From assembly GCA_036874045.1 (NCBI GenBank), contig CM072336.1, forward strand, positions 3,554,001 through 3,618,000: DNA of 64,000 bases, read 5' to 3'. Source of the DNA: Cymodocea nodosa. Taxonomy: Eukaryota > Streptophyta > Magnoliopsida > Alismatales > Cymodoceaceae. Both the position numbers and the translations under genes were made by a program. The notes below the pieces were generated by a model, which had not been told where the DNA came from, made no database searches, and saw only the letters and a list, made by a program, of their open reading frames with translations. Positions 51,998 to 64,000 of this stretch are shown one piece after another; the first letter of the stretch is position 1, and each line of letters starts with the position of its first letter.

Positions 51998-52727
51998 ATC
52001 TAATTTGCAAAACATATATATAAATGAAAAACACATCATTGAAATATGGATGACAATGACAACATCAATCATTAATATAAAAATTAAATAAGTTATTATT
52101 CATTCAATGACAACATACATTGAAAATGAATAAGAATGAATAACTTAAATAAGTTACTAGTCATTCATAACACATATGAAATGGCATACATAAGATTTTC
52201 ATACTTTTTTTCGTTGGATTTGTAATCAAAATATAACTAAAGAAATAAGTTGGATATCATGAAAAGGGAAGCAAATGAATTAAGAACAGCATCAAAATAT
52301 ATTCAATAATTAACACATAGCTTGCACTAAGATTGCTTAAGTCCAAGCATGCTTTGTTGCTAATGCAAGGCCAACATAGTACCTACTTATCTAGACCAAA
52401 ATCTAAATAATGTAGGACATCATTAATGCAAATTGAGTCATATTGATCACAACAGAAATTATTGAGTCATATTAACAAAATCCTCAATAACTTTAGTTCT
52501 TGCAAAAGATCTTGCTTCTTGTTTTTTTAATTTTCCTATTCTCATTAATCTCCACTAATCATATAAACATGATATGAACTTATTAACAAAATACACACTT
52601 TTGAGACTGCCTTCCAAGAACAAACTTATGCATAAATATATACACGAACTACAGCTTCTACTTGCAAATGTTACTAAATAAGTTCAGATGACTGATACAA
52701 AATAAGGTCAGACGACTGAAATTATTA

Positions 52728-53228
52728 CCTTCGAGCAGTCAACGAGCTTGGAGTGGTCGACGAGCTTGGAGCGGTTGGTGAGCTTGGAGTAGTCTGCGAG
52801 CTTTCGAGTAGTTGGTGAAATGCGATGCGGTCGGCGAGCTTTCAAGCAGTCGGCGACCTTCGAGTGGTCGGCGAGCTTTTGAGCGTTCGGCGAGCTTGGA
52901 GTGGTTGGCAAGCTTGGAGCGATCGACGAGCTTTCGAGCAGTCGGTGAGCTTTCGAGTTGTTGGCGAGTTTCGAGCTTTCGAGTTGTTAGTGAGCTTCAA
53001 GCAGTCGACGAGCTTTCGAGTTGTCGGCAAGCTTCGAGCGGTCCGTGAGCTTTCGAGTAGTCGATGAGCTTCAAGCGATCCGTGAGCTTTCGAGCAGTTG
53101 ACGAGCTGCGAGCGGTCCGCAAGCTTTCAAGCAGTCCACGAGCTTCAAGCGGCCCACGAGCTTTCGAGCAGTCGGCGAGCTTTGAGTGGTCGCGGTCGAC
53201 GCCCTTCAAGCGATCGACAGGAATCATG
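52728..53228. repeat. GC-rich 18/19-bp minisatellite, about 26 copies
   Basis: Units like GAGCTTTCGAGCAGTCGGC (19 bp) alternate with GAGCTTCAAGCGGTCCGT-type units (18 bp), forming 37-bp pairs. Units differ at several positions. It lies about 210 bases inside the right end of the Harbinger, upstream of the Myb/SANT-like gene. CpG-rich in an AT-rich setting. Confidence 0.9.
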
Positions 53229-53442
53229 CACCTAGCGAGCTTCGAGCAAACGAAATCAGGGCATTCGAATGGTCAGGGATTCCTTGATTTCAGAGGGGAG
53301 AGTCTTCGAAATCAGAGAAAATTTTTCCTTTTATATTTGGGAAAGTTTGTTAACTTTCCCAAGTTTCTAAATCTACACAAACTATTTACATACTTTCTTT
53401 ATTTTCATTTCTTAAAAATTCGAGTAGTCACAGACCCCCTAA

Positions 53443-54208
53443 AGGCAAGGGTGTGACACGTTGAGGGAAAACTTTCATTGAATCAATCAATTTTTCACAT
53501 TAATCAACGAATTTAACCCTTCATCATTCAAAAGGTTTTCCAACTTTAATAATCCCACAATTAGATAGTGATCTTGTCGAATGAATTGGTCGATTTCTTC
53601 TAATATTGGAAATATAATAAATATTGTTGTCAGTTAGTTGAAAAACCAATCGAAATCGAGAAAATGTTATTGATATAAATCAATTTTTTAATAATTAGTG
53701 TTTGTTTGAGACGTGTTGCTCGTCATTCTAATGTACGACAAGATGAAGAGGAAATAAACATAGCTTATACATCTTGCATTTAAATTTAGATAAAAAATTG
53801 CCATTGTATAATTAAAAATCTCTGGTTTAACTATTGGATTCTACTCATTCAAAATTTTGATGCGTTAAATGAATATTTGCTATATTTAAAGAAATATTGT
53901 ATTTTAGAATTCATGTTGAAAGAATTAGAATTTAAAATTTTCATTTCGAAATTCGTTTAACCTAAATTTTCTTCATTTGCCTGCATCCTACAGGTCACTC
54001 ATGTAATCACACACTCAATTATTATTTTCTTAATTACACAAAATAAAGAACATTTTAGTTGTGTTTCGTTGCACGATCTTATTGGATATTTGTCGGATCG
54101 TAATTCAGATCCGCTTAAGATGGAAGGATTTCGTCGATCAGAAATCGTCGTGGAGATGAAGATCTAGTTACAATCACCTCCCTCGTTGTTACAAACGCAG
54201 CGATGGAG
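53443..54208. other. AT-rich spacer, no gene
   Basis: No coding sequence recognised; it becomes GC-richer after about 54080, where the TMEM230-like promoter begins. Confidence 0.4.
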
Positions 54209-54217
54209 ACACGTGGC
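54209..54217 (+). promoter_or_regulatory. ABRE/G-box (ACACGTGGC) upstream of the TMEM230-like gene
   Basis: Canonical ABA-response element with an ACGTG core, 469 bases upstream of the ATG. Function inferred from the motif and position only. Confidence 0.4.
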
Positions 54218-54608
54218 TTCTTGAAACATCTCCACGTCGTGCGAAACAAAGAACGCGCAAGTTAATAGCATGCGTGCATCCCGAACTTTCGTTGGTCCAC
54301 GGACCACGGCTCCACGCCTACATCGACGTCCCCTTCACGCCGGACTTTCTTCGCACGACAGATAAATCGTAAACGTTTTCGTGCACACCGATGACAGAAT
54401 CGTAACCGTCCATCTTCATCAATTCTGGACATCTTCCGAAATCCACGGTCCTAATCCGTGTTTAACCGCAGTTGCGCGTATAAAATTCGAACATCGCTCG
54501 CAAGTCCACGAGGCCGTCTCCGTTTCGAACTCGTTGTCTGAGATAAGGACCGACAACAGAGGAGCGGAATCAGAAGTGGAGAAGAAGTCCATCGGGACGA
54601 AGGCCAGC

Positions 54609-54617
54609 AAACCCTAA
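54609..54617 (+). promoter_or_regulatory. telo box (AAACCCTAA) in TMEM230-like leader
   Basis: AAACCCTAA followed by a CT-rich tract, 69 bases upstream of the ATG, in the likely 5' UTR or start-site region, as in many plant housekeeping genes. Confidence 0.45.
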
Positions 54618-54685
54618 TTTCTCCCTCCTCACTCCTTGGAAAATCCTCACGCTTGTCGGACTGGTGGTAGCGGGGAGGAGCTCTG

Positions 54686-55087
54686 ATGGCGTACGTCGAT
54701 CACGCATTCTCGATTTCCGACGAGGACATCATGATGGAGCCATCTTACGTTGTCCAGAACAAGCCTCCCATCAAGGAGATCGCTCTCGCCGTGGCGTTGT
54801 TGGTGTTCGGGACGCTGGGGATCGTGCTCGGGATGGTCATGGCCGCAAATAGAGTTGGCGGTGATCGAGCTCATGGTATGCCTGATCTACACGCTAACAA
54901 TACAAAATTTCTAATTTTCGGTTGTGAATTTCATTTGTTTGCTTCTCTGTTTTGCTGCGTTTTAGGAATTTTCTTTACGGCGTTGGGGGCAGTTCTGTTT
55001 ATTCCGGGGTTCTATTATACGAGGATTGCATACTATGCGTATAAGGGATACAAAGGCTTCTCCTTTGCTACTATTCCGGCCGTCTAG
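54686..55087 (+). CDS. TMEM230-like small transmembrane protein (UPF0414)
   Basis: Exons 54686-54875 and 54966-55087 give 103 residues. The N-terminal cytosolic part (MAYVDHAFSISDEDIMMEP...KPPIKE) leads to a first membrane helix IALAVALLVFGTLGIVLGMV, a short loop GGDRAHG, a second helix IFFTALGAVLFIPGFYYT, and the conserved tail RIAYYAYKGYKGFSFATIPAV. TMEM230 proteins are two-helix endomembrane proteins linked to vesicle traffic; the plant role is not well defined. The intron (54876-54965, GT-AG) is 90 bp, a multiple of three, and has no stop. A continuous 133-codon frame therefore exists, but the spliced form matches the family length and joins H-G-I-F-F correctly. Confidence 0.92.
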   Translation: MAYVDHAFSISDEDIMMEPSYVVQNKPPIKEIALAVALLVFGTLGIVLGMVMAANRVGGDRAHGMPDLHANNTKFLIFGCEFHLFASLFCCVLGIFFTALGAVLFIPGFYYTRIAYYAYKGYKGFSFATIPAV

Positions 55088-58000
55088 TGTATTTTTTTCC
55101 TCCAAGGGAAAGGTCATCCTTATCTGGTCTGCGTGGTACGTCGTTGAATGTACAGATCTGGTGAATCTTTTGCCCCCTTCCCCAACCTTCACTTTTTAGC
55201 ATAATGTGTAGATTTGAAGTTTTCCCCATCTATAAGCTTCCATGTGAACCTCAGGGTATATCTAAGAACTAATATGGAAATTGCTTATATTTCTTGGTTT
55301 CATACTAGATCTCTTTCTCAGAGTTGCGGTTGGTGTATGCTATTATGATGAAACATATTTTACTTCTCCTTGATCGTTCATTCCTTTCGATCATGAGCTT
55401 ATTTTCTGCCATTATATTTGGACATTTTGGTTCTGTTGTTTATTTTAAGATTTGTTTATAATGTACCAAACATATGAAAAACTGTTAAGTACGATGGATG
55501 AAAATATGGAAAGCTGAGATGGTATTTTGAAGAGGGGCTGTGGGGGTGGTGTTCTAGTCTGAAACAAGGTCTTGAAGGCTTGATTTTCTTTACAGGAATG
55601 ACATTAATTCATGCTGGAATTCAAAAAAAAAACATTAATTGATGCTATTACGTTGCATGAAAACTAATATGTCGCAAGAAAACGAACATTAAGAGAAAGA
55701 TCTCTTCATTGGAAATTTATTGATCAAAGTTAGGGACTAACCAAGTACAATCACAAAGTTCTTTACCTGTTTCGGAAAAACTCCGACTTCCCTTAATTGT
55801 AGCAAGGCTCCGATCCTGCCTACTGGCTAAGGTTTTCCTTTGGAATTTAAGACTGGGACGTAGTCTATCATTGTCACTCTATTTTCACTTCTTTTAACAT
55901 GGGCTTATGGTAATACTCCTTTCTTCTTGACCATTGATAGCCTTTACAAAGGGAATATATCCTTCTTTTCCCTAAATCTTATAATGGAACTGAAATTTTC
56001 GTATTTATGCTTTACTCAGAAATTGTTTCTTATTAGAGTATTTGAAATGCATATCGTCTCATGTTGAAAGATTGGTATTATTATTATTTTCACTTCTTTC
56101 CAAGTATCTAAAAGCCTATTTCACTATTCTTTGTGTCTTTCACCAGTGATTTTAGTGCCACATATTTGTGGATATGGGTGGATTTTATAATATCACAAAG
56201 ATGTTAGGCTCTGGTTATACATCGTAGAGCAAATGACAGCTGTGAATACCTGGTTTGACTATATTTTTCTTATGATGGAAGAGGAAATGAAGGATATTCG
56301 ACAATGAAGTCTTTCCCTTATTTAGAGCAGTAATTGTTCTGGTCAGAATCTTTTTGTAAAGCGTCACTTGCACTGTGGAAATGTGTAACAAAAACATAGA
56401 CGAAGCTATGGCTTATTTTGATGATACAATGTGAACCTATAGGCAAGTTTTTGGGAGTTCTATCAATCACAATAATATCTTTCTTTTAGAGAAAACTGAA
56501 GCAATTGCTTGATCGTAATCTGTCTCATACTCTTAACAATTTCTTGTGTAGACATTGAACGCTAAAATTTGTTTCTTCTTGCAATTAGTCTAATTATTTG
56601 AAACAACGGTACATTCTTCGCATCACTGAGAAACCAGGTTTCATCTGTATTTTGATCATTGCAATAGAGAGAAGTAAGATACTTAGAAAAGTTCTTTCCG
56701 GCCGCAGTAGTTATTGTTTTCCCTAAGGTTGTATTCTTTTGCAAAAGAATAATTCATTTGCATTGTGGGAAGTTTAATGAAGAAATCAAGAAAATCAAGG
56801 GTAAGATGTTTTCTGCCGTCATATAAACTATACATGCTATTGTTGCAGACAACCGGAGAAAATCAGTTGAATGTAACATTTTCATCGTGAATTCCATTAT
56901 TTATTTTTCATACATAAGCATCTTCATTGTTGTAATCTATCTACGAATCTTAAAAGGGTATGTTTTTCAATAATGGCAGTATTTTTATTTGTATTTAAAT
57001 CTATGACTCCATCTCTCACGATAAAGTCATGATCAATTGAGTGTTAGTTGGTAATAACAGTAATGTTGCCCTCTATTCCATGGAACGGAAATGAAATACT
57101 CAAGAAATGAAGGTGGAGAACACCAAAAGCGTTGTAACTTAAAGATGATCGTGCTCTACAAGTGACTTAAAGATGCATCTTAGGGGAAGAGGGTTGCTTT
57201 AGTGATGAGGTAGTCACTATTACCTGATAATCTAGATGATCTTGCAAATATATGCACATTAAATGATCTCATAATGATGTAATAGCTAGATGATCTTGTG
57301 ATCACATAATGAATCCTCTGCCGTGTTGTGATGGAAGAGTCATTAGATACAAATCTAAGGAACAAATTTGCCATTCAACTTGTAATTAAGGCTTGCGTAC
57401 TCTTGCGAGAAGGAAACGGTGTAAAGGTGATTCTCTACCTGTAAAGGGGATGTGAAAATATAGGTCTTTATCCATAAGAAGGAGAAGTCGTGTTAAAGAG
57501 TAGTTGTTCAAGTTCTCATGACATCGTATATAATTTACGCATACCTTTCATAGTCTTAATAGAGGAAATTGAAATAATGTAGAGGAAACTAAGAATCATA
57601 GTATACAAAAAAGAAAGAAAGCCAGGGAGACGAGGAGTGACGAGAGAATTCAGTGTTATAATTTGATTCTTTGTGTTGAAGTTTTCAACATATCTTGAAA
57701 AGTTTCGTTCCATGGAATTTAATTAGTTAAATCTAAAATTTAAAAATTTCAGCCTAAGTAGTATTTTAGCCTTATTACCAAAATGTAACCAGGTTTTATA
57801 CATTTACTTGTAATACTCTATGATGACATGTTGATAATATCAACATCCGCATATGCATGTTCGGCTCTTGCACATCACATTAATTACTCTCTCCTTTTGC
57901 ATTTGCATTTTTTAAAAATATTAATTTCTATCGTATTTGTATTTTAGTTTTTTTTTTATTTTAAAATTGAAACTACAATTTTATGTTTTTTAATGTATGG

Positions 58001-59107
58001 GTGTAAGAGTGTGGTTGGAAAAATTGAAATAACTTAATTAACCAGAATAATTAAGTAGAATTCACATAAAAGTTGTCATTATCAAAGAAAACATGTTTAT
58101 CCCGAAATCACAAATTAGTGGTTGTCATCTAAGCAACCCAGACTGGATAAAGCTGTCGTTTGACTGATTATTAATTTGATAGCAAACTAGTGAAATTGAA
58201 CTCTACTTGGGGATCGTTAATTTGTTAGATCTGCTTGAGAAAATTAAGAAGTCGGTCTTTTATACAAATTAAGAAGGAAATTGTCATAATCTATGTAAAT
58301 ATGTTTGTGTGTCTTGTAGGTGTTTAAATGGATATCTAATTATGTAAATCCATGTAATCACCTTGTAGTAGGTTGCCCTCGTTAAGTATAATGCAATCTA
58401 ATCATATTTTTTCAATCTAATTAACTTGTGTTGGAGCTAGATTAAGTAGAACTGAACGTATTTTTCTTACCATTTCTAACCAATCTACACCTTTTAGTTT
58501 CAATATATAGCATTTTCCCTTCAAAAAAATAGTCTCAAATTTATGACCGGTCGAAAGTGATACTTATTCTTCAAATTTTATAAGTGTAATAATTTTGTTG
58601 TACCTGAAACCGGAAAACCAATTGCCTGAAATATAAGCACCTAAAAATGATTTTTTCCAATTATGCTTTGGATAGAATTATATATTCTTGTTTTTGTAAG
58701 TTCTGGTAGAATATCGATACGGTTTTGACATTTACATTTTGCTTTTATTTGATTGTCACTAAAATAAAGGAAAAATTTCCACTTTAGTTAGATTAACATG
58801 TAATTTTTAATTATGATCATTGCAAATGTTATATATGCAAAGGTATTAATTGCTTTGGACAGCTGTAAACGGAGAAGAATGATTTTTGTAGCTGAACAGA
58901 TATATTAGAGTATTAAGTCACTAATTATTGTCATCGTGTCTTTTTGGTTAATATTTGTAACTCCATGTTAATCGGTTGCCTTACGTGTGATCAATTCTCG
59001 AAAGTAACTCGATCTTAACGATTTTTTTAATTTATAAATTTTCTATGTGATTAATATGATACAATATTATGATTATTTTATTTCAATTGAACATCAACAT
59101 TTTCATT
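55088..59107. other. TMEM230-like 3' UTR and AT-rich spacer, no gene
   Basis: The first few hundred bases are likely 3' UTR. The remainder (to 59107) has only short open stretches without family similarity and no clear transposon structure. Confidence 0.4.
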
Positions 59108-59279
59108 TAAGAGGAGGGGTTTAGTGTTGATGAAATTCAACTGATGAAAAAAAAAATCATTGAATTCTATCAAAATATCATTAGTATACATAATATTTAA
59201 AGGAAAGGAAATTTAGATTTTAACGAAATATAAATATCTAAAATTACATTTACCATTAAATGATTTCCAACCTTTCTTG

Positions 59280-59520
59280 TAAGAAATTTTTTTTAGATTG
59301 ACTTCTTTCGCTTGTGCGACTTCTGCCCTTTTACTACTTGACTTCTTTTGCCCTTCCACCCGATTTCTTCTGCTTGTGACTTTCACCCAACTTCTTCTAC
59401 TTGCAACTTTCACCTTTCTGCCTGACTGTTCAACTTCTTCCGCTTATAACTTCTGCTCGACTTCTTCTATCTGACTTCTTCCACTCTCAACCTCCACCCA
59501 CTCCTCCACTTCTACATGCG
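59280..59520. repeat. Irregular pyrimidine-rich minisatellite
   Basis: Repeats of GACTTCTTCYGCTTGTGACT with spacers (about 28-30 bp average), strongly diverged. Confidence 0.65.
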
Positions 59521-59582
59521 ATCGATGTTGCTCGACTTCTATAGGACCAACATCACCAAGGTTCTACAGGAACTTACCTCTA

Positions 59583-60173
59583 TTTAGTCTAATTTATTTC
59601 AGTTCATATTAATCACTGTTTGTGGTAAATGTGTTTAAGTTGATGTTTATGTACTGAATACTTAGTTTTTATTAGCATGGATTTAATAAAGTACTTTCAT
59701 TTTGGATTTACTCAATCTTGTTTTGGAATGTTTTCTGTAATGTATTATAAACTCTGTAGAATAGGAATTAGTTTAAAGCTTTAAGTTGATTTCAATAAAG
59801 TGCTTTCTTTGTAGAAATCAGTTGTAAAAGTTTAACCAAATTTTATACAAATTTAGTCTAATTTATTTCAATTCATATTAACTGCTGTTTGTGACGGTTT
59901 AATGTGTTTAAGTTGATGTTTATGTACTAAATACTTAGTTTTTTAATGTGTTAGTTTGTTAATCTTAGTTTTTATTAGCATGCTTCTTAGGATTTAATAA
60001 AGTGCTTTCGTTTTTTATTTACTCAATCCTGCTTTGCAATGTTTTCTGTATTGTATTATAAACTCTGTAGAATAGGAATTAGTTTAAAACTTTAAGTTGA
60101 TTTCAATAAGTGCTTTCTTTGTAGAAATCAATTGTAAAAGTTTAACCAAATTTTATTACGAATTTAGTAGAGT
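59583..60173. repeat. Tandem duplication, about 269-bp period
   Basis: Copies begin TTTAGTCTAATTTATTTCA at 59583 and 59852 and end near AAAGTTTAACCAAATTTTAT. The second has a 40-base insertion (TAGTTTGTTAATC region). Part of the Harbinger's long leader. Confidence 0.88.
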
Positions 60174-61389
60174 TTTCTAGCAAGTTTTGAAGTGATTTTG
60201 AGAGAAGAAATTTGAGTAGACTACACTATACAATAACTGCAACCATCTATACTGTTCTCACTTAAATACAACATAGATTGGCTTTAAAGTTTTATGCTTA
60301 ATAATTTTTCTTGATAGATCAATCAAATATTTTTCAAATGCTAGTAATTTCGTAGGATTTCATTGAGAATTAGGAAAGTTGCATTTTTTTAAAGTTAGGT
60401 GCATTTTATTATCTTTTTCTAAAATTGTTTTGTAACTTATTGAAAACACTATTACTGCATGCATATCACTAAGTATTTTTCTTGACGGTGAATTTTCCTA
60501 GATGGTAGACTTCAATAATTTTCCAATAATTATAATATTGTGATTTCTTGAAACTTAAGTTAGAAGCTACAAATTTTCTAATTTGGGCCAAAATTCTGTG
60601 TGTATTGTGTTTCTACTGGCACCATTGTTTCATAAGGACTATCATCATTTGTGAGCATTGAGATTTTCATATTTAATAATTGTATGTTGTTGTCCTTGTG
60701 AAGAGCTTTCCAACAAATACTTATACATAATTTTTGGGTGAGTATTTTAAAAATTATGAATTTGTGAATTTATGCTTAATTTCTTATCAATATTGATGGT
60801 TAATGTTCATATATGATGTTACTCCTGATAGAGCAAATCGACAAACATTTGACTCGACAAATTTAATCAAATCATCTCAATTCTAAACAAATTACTTGGT
60901 TTAATTGTATAACATTTTTGGTTTAATGTTATGTTGTGTTGGCTTAACATTTCTAGCTTAATTGTATTTTTAGTATATAATTTGGTTCAAGTTCAATATC
61001 TATTTTACAAGTTTTGTTGATCTTATTGTTTCATCTTTATTATTTTTGAAATCTTAATCAATTTAAATTATAAAATTAGATTTTAATTTCTTATCTATTT
61101 ATGAAAATAGCAGATATTGATTATCCTTAATATGGCATTGTGGCTTTTGCATCATGATAGAGGAATTTTCAAAAATAGTAATCATATGATATGTTCTTAA
61201 GTTGCAATTTAGTTAACGCAATCATTGTGGCTTTGTTTATATTGTAAATGATTGATTTGTTTACATATGAAAATTTTGCTGGTTTCTTATGCAAAAATTA
61301 TGTTTTTGTTTATGTATTTGCATGAAAATATTTTTTATTATCTTTTATTAATATTTATTCTCATGTAGTAAATGATTACTCTTGATAGA

Positions 61390-62390
61390 AGTAATGGAGG
61401 ATGAAGTTATATGACTTGGAATGCTGATGCATTCTTTTTAGATATTTTGTTAGAAGTGTTAAATGAAGGAAATAAAAAAACCTAAGATGGGAAGATAAAA
61501 AGAAGTATTTAGGATGAAGTAATTGAAAAATATAATAATAGAAGAAATGCATGTATTACAAAGAAAAATGTGGAAAGTTGCCTAAAGATATGGAGACAAA
61601 TTTATCGTAACTACTCCAAAATTGTAAATTGTAGATGGAGATAAAATTTCATACAAGGGTATACTGACATAGATGAAGAGATATGGAAGGAGTTTATTAA
61701 GGTTTAATTTCTACTTATATACTTTAAGATTATTAGTTTATGTAATATAGTTTTTTAATATATATTATACTTTTTTATAGGCACATTTAGAGTGTGAAAG
61801 ATGTAGGGAAAAATCATATTTGATTTATGAGCAATTGCAGCTAATTTTTGAAGATACTATGGTTAGTGAAAATATGTTTAAATAAGTAAAAGAGGTAGAT
61901 ATTGTACCAAATACTCAAGTTCCAAATACATTTACTCTAAACATTACATAAGATAGAATGGACATCGATTCTGACATATTTCCTAGTTCAAGAGGAAGTG
62001 CACATACTCCATTGGAGCGGAAGAAAAAGGGGAAGCGAGCATGTCCTCATGTGAAATCTCAGCAAATGATGGTAGAATGTTTGAAAGATGTATCATAAGT
62101 TTTTCTTACTTTGTGTGAACAAAATATTGCTAATGGTGAGATACGTAATGAACAAATGAGAGAGATGGTTGACATACAAAAGGAAATGTTTGCATGGAAA
62201 AAGAAGTCTTAGTCTTATTTAGATGAAACTATTGTAGCAATATTTGAGATTAAAGATCTATCTATGACTGATTAATATAAAGCTAGTCAATTATTCCAAA
62301 AGCAAGAAATCAATAAAATATTTTTTTTAATTCCAAAAGAAATGCAACAAGGATGGTTAAAGTTTCACTTAGAAAAGATGGAAGACTAAA
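61390..62390 (+). pseudogene. Decayed Myb/SANT-like gene of the right-hand Harbinger
   Basis: Reads TWNADAFFLDILLEVLNEGN, ITKKNVESCLKIWRQIYRNY, DEEIWKEFIK, an intron from about 61702 to 61780, LECERCREKSYLIYEQLQLI, KKKGKRACPHVKSQQ and LFQKQEINK. At least eight stops. The same architecture as 51042-51997. Confidence 0.75.
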
Positions 62391-62656
62391 GATGGTTTAG
62401 ATGTTTTTTTTTGTATTAGATGTTTGATTTCATGTACTTTTTGTTTGGACTTGAAATGTGGAATGATATTATGTTGTATGTTTGTTTATCATATTTTGTT
62501 ATGTTCTATTAATTGTGGAATGATTTCATGTAGTATATTTATTTCTACACAACATTATAATATGTTTGAACATGAAGTTGATATTGATATCCTCCTTTGG
62601 TCTATATTATTTTGTAGGTGACAATGAATTTTGAATAGAATTTTTTTAAACTAGTA

Positions 62657-64000
62657 AATGACACATTGATGCTATTTGAAGAAGAGAAAGAACATGCTAG
62701 AAGAAAGCAAAGATGTCTATTTGCTTTTTGGAATATTTTAATAAGGATTGTAAGTACCTCAACTTTGTTTTCAAGTACAAGTCATATTTATAGTAAAGAA
62801 TGTGTAAAATATATAAGAAGATTACTAGATCTTTCCTTACTACGTCAATTTTATAATTGTCGAAAAATTTATAAAATAAGTAAAAGTATTTTCAAGGGTT
62901 TTTGTGAATTAATGAGGAAGGAATAAGTCCTGAAAGATACCAACAATATTAGTGTAGAAGAAAAGTTTGTCATATTCTTTGTGATAGTTGGGTAAAATCA
63001 AAGGTATGGAGTAACTATAGAATGATTTAGTTGATTAAGTTGAATAGTTAGTAAATACTTTAATGAAGTCTTGAATATTGTATTATGACTAAATCATGTA
63101 CTTCTAACAAAACTTTCATCTAAAATACCAAGGCGAATTCATCAAGACTCAAATGTGTACCCATATTTTAAGGTATACTGTTACTTTTGTAATTTCCTTA
63201 TTTTTAATGTTATTTTAATCAATATCAAAATAACATTGCATGTTTACAAGACTGCATTGAAACTATTGATGATACACATATCAAAACAACTATTTATAGA
63301 CAAGAAACAACAAGATTTAGGAACAAGAAATGTGAATTATCACAAAATGTAGTGGCAACATGTAATTTTGATATGAAATTTATATATATTTTAGTTGGTT
63401 GGAAATGATTAGTTGTTAATGCTCGCATTCTCCAAGATGTAATTACTAGACCTAATGGTTTTCAAGTTCCATTAGGTAAATGTGTTTCTACTTCTAAAAG
63501 TTATAAAAACATCACTATACTAATTTTTTTTATTTTATACAGATAAGTTTTACTTAGTTGATATTGGATATCCAAATCAACCAGAATATATTTGTCCATA
63601 TCAAAGTGTAAGATACTATCTATCTAATTATGTTAATGATAGAGTTTCTTGTGATGGTATAGAGAATTTCAACTACAGATATTTACAATTGAGAACAGTC
63701 ATTAAGTATACATTTGGAGTTGTGAAACATCAATTCTCAATATTACGTAGTCAGACGCCATATCCATATGAAACATAAGTGAAGATTGCCATCGCATGTT
63801 TTTTGCTTCATAATTTTATTCATAAAACTAATAAATAAGATTTACTTAAAGACTTACAAAATGAGTTAAAATAGTTAAATATTATTGATGATATACAACT
63901 AATAGAAGAAATATGTATGAAAAGTAATGCATAGATTCAAATGACTCAAGAACAAAGAAAAGAAATAGTAGATAAGATATGTAAATATATGATGATGATA
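62657..64000 (+). pseudogene. Decayed PIF/Harbinger nuclease, truncated by the window edge
   Basis: The first exon (62657 to about 63171) reads LMLFEEEKEHARRKQR, CRKIYKISKSIFKGFCELMR, VEEKFVIFFVIVG and VYPYFK. The second has CIETIDDTHIK, a weakened catalytic block (Gly to Asp after IDD). The third has KFYLVDIGYPNQPEYICPYQ, FGVVKHQFSIL and FLLHNFIHK. More stops than in the 49-50 kb copy, so it is older. Confidence 0.82.

Larger units (their letters stand above)
47477..53439 (-). mobile_element. PIF/Harbinger element with nuclease and Myb/SANT-like genes
   Basis: Left end TGGGGTGTTTGTGCATATCG and reverse complement of right end GGGGGTCTGTGAC. TAA follows the right end (53440-53442), but the left flank is TTC, so the target duplication is not intact. 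Contents in minus-strand order: minisatellite (53228-52728), Myb/SANT-like gene (51997-51042), nuclease (50664-49349) and a tail interrupted by a hAT fragment (47898-49080). The two-gene layout is that of an autonomous PIF/Harbinger; both genes now have stops. Several GTTTGTGC repeats (47483, 47573, 47624) lie inside the left end. Confidence 0.75.
59111..64000 (+). mobile_element. PIF/Harbinger element, decayed, runs off the window end
   Basis: Probable left end GAGGAGGGGTTTAGTG after TAA (59108-59110). Plus-strand order: minisatellite (59280-59520), 269-bp tandem duplication, Myb/SANT-like relic (61390-62390), nuclease relic (62657-64000). The same order as the 47.5-53.4 kb element on the opposite strand, and the proteins align with it, so both belong to one lineage. 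The distance from the end to the minisatellite (about 170 bases) matches the other copies and supports the left boundary. Confidence 0.68.

Noticed and set aside
52708-53227. Protein-coding gene over the GC-rich block (open frames on both strands)
   Set aside because: The open frames are a by-product of the 18/19-bp minisatellite; residues simply repeat the unit.
54686-55087. Single 133-residue TMEM230-like frame without intron
   Set aside because: The middle 30 residues are not in the family, and clean GT-AG sites flank exactly that piece.

Overview
The window is plant nuclear DNA from a flowering plant. The support is a set of plant-type genes with short GT-AG introns (beta-COP, ARPC3, an EXO70A-type exocyst subunit, a group IId WRKY factor, an OXS3-like stress protein, a PTRHD1-like protein, a TMEM230-like protein), AT-rich spacers, and layered plant transposons. 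The species cannot be fixed from the sequence.

Gene-bearing blocks: the 3' end of beta-COP (plus strand, 202-682); PTRHD1-like (minus, 4700-5170); ARPC3 (minus, 5913 to a proposed ATG-only first exon at 10743); OXS3-like (minus, 13671-14524); EXO70A-like, uninterrupted (minus, 25727-27730); WRKY IId, three exons (minus, 30818-31876); TMEM230-like, two exons (plus, 54686-55087). These are unrelated housekeeping and stress genes. There is no operon-like logic, although EXO70, ARPC3 and beta-COP all belong to membrane-traffic or cytoskeleton machinery.

Transposon blocks: a decayed hAT at 2.2-3.6 kb; LINE remnants inside the large ARPC3 intron (8.65-9.1 kb) and at 12.4-13.2 kb; a decayed PIF/Harbinger at 17.5-20 kb; a 507-bp Harbinger-type MITE at 23.4 kb; and a nested stack from about 35.3 to 46.35 kb. 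The stack is a Ty3/gypsy relic on the minus strand, broken by two solo LTRs of one family in opposite orientations and by a Harbinger-type element that itself contains a hAT copy with an exact 8-bp target duplication. A fuller PIF/Harbinger with both genes lies at 47.5-53.4 kb (minus). A more decayed relative runs from about 59.1 kb off the window end (plus). These last two point away from each other and bracket the TMEM230-like gene.

I found no clearly new biological system. The most useful leads are a GC-AG intron in the PTRHD1-like gene, a 90-bp in-frame stop-free intron in the TMEM230-like gene, a Harbinger lineage whose copies each carry a different minisatellite at the same terminal position, stop codons in the best Harbinger that mostly fit C-to-T decay, and LTRs carrying a conserved perfect 10-bp hairpin.
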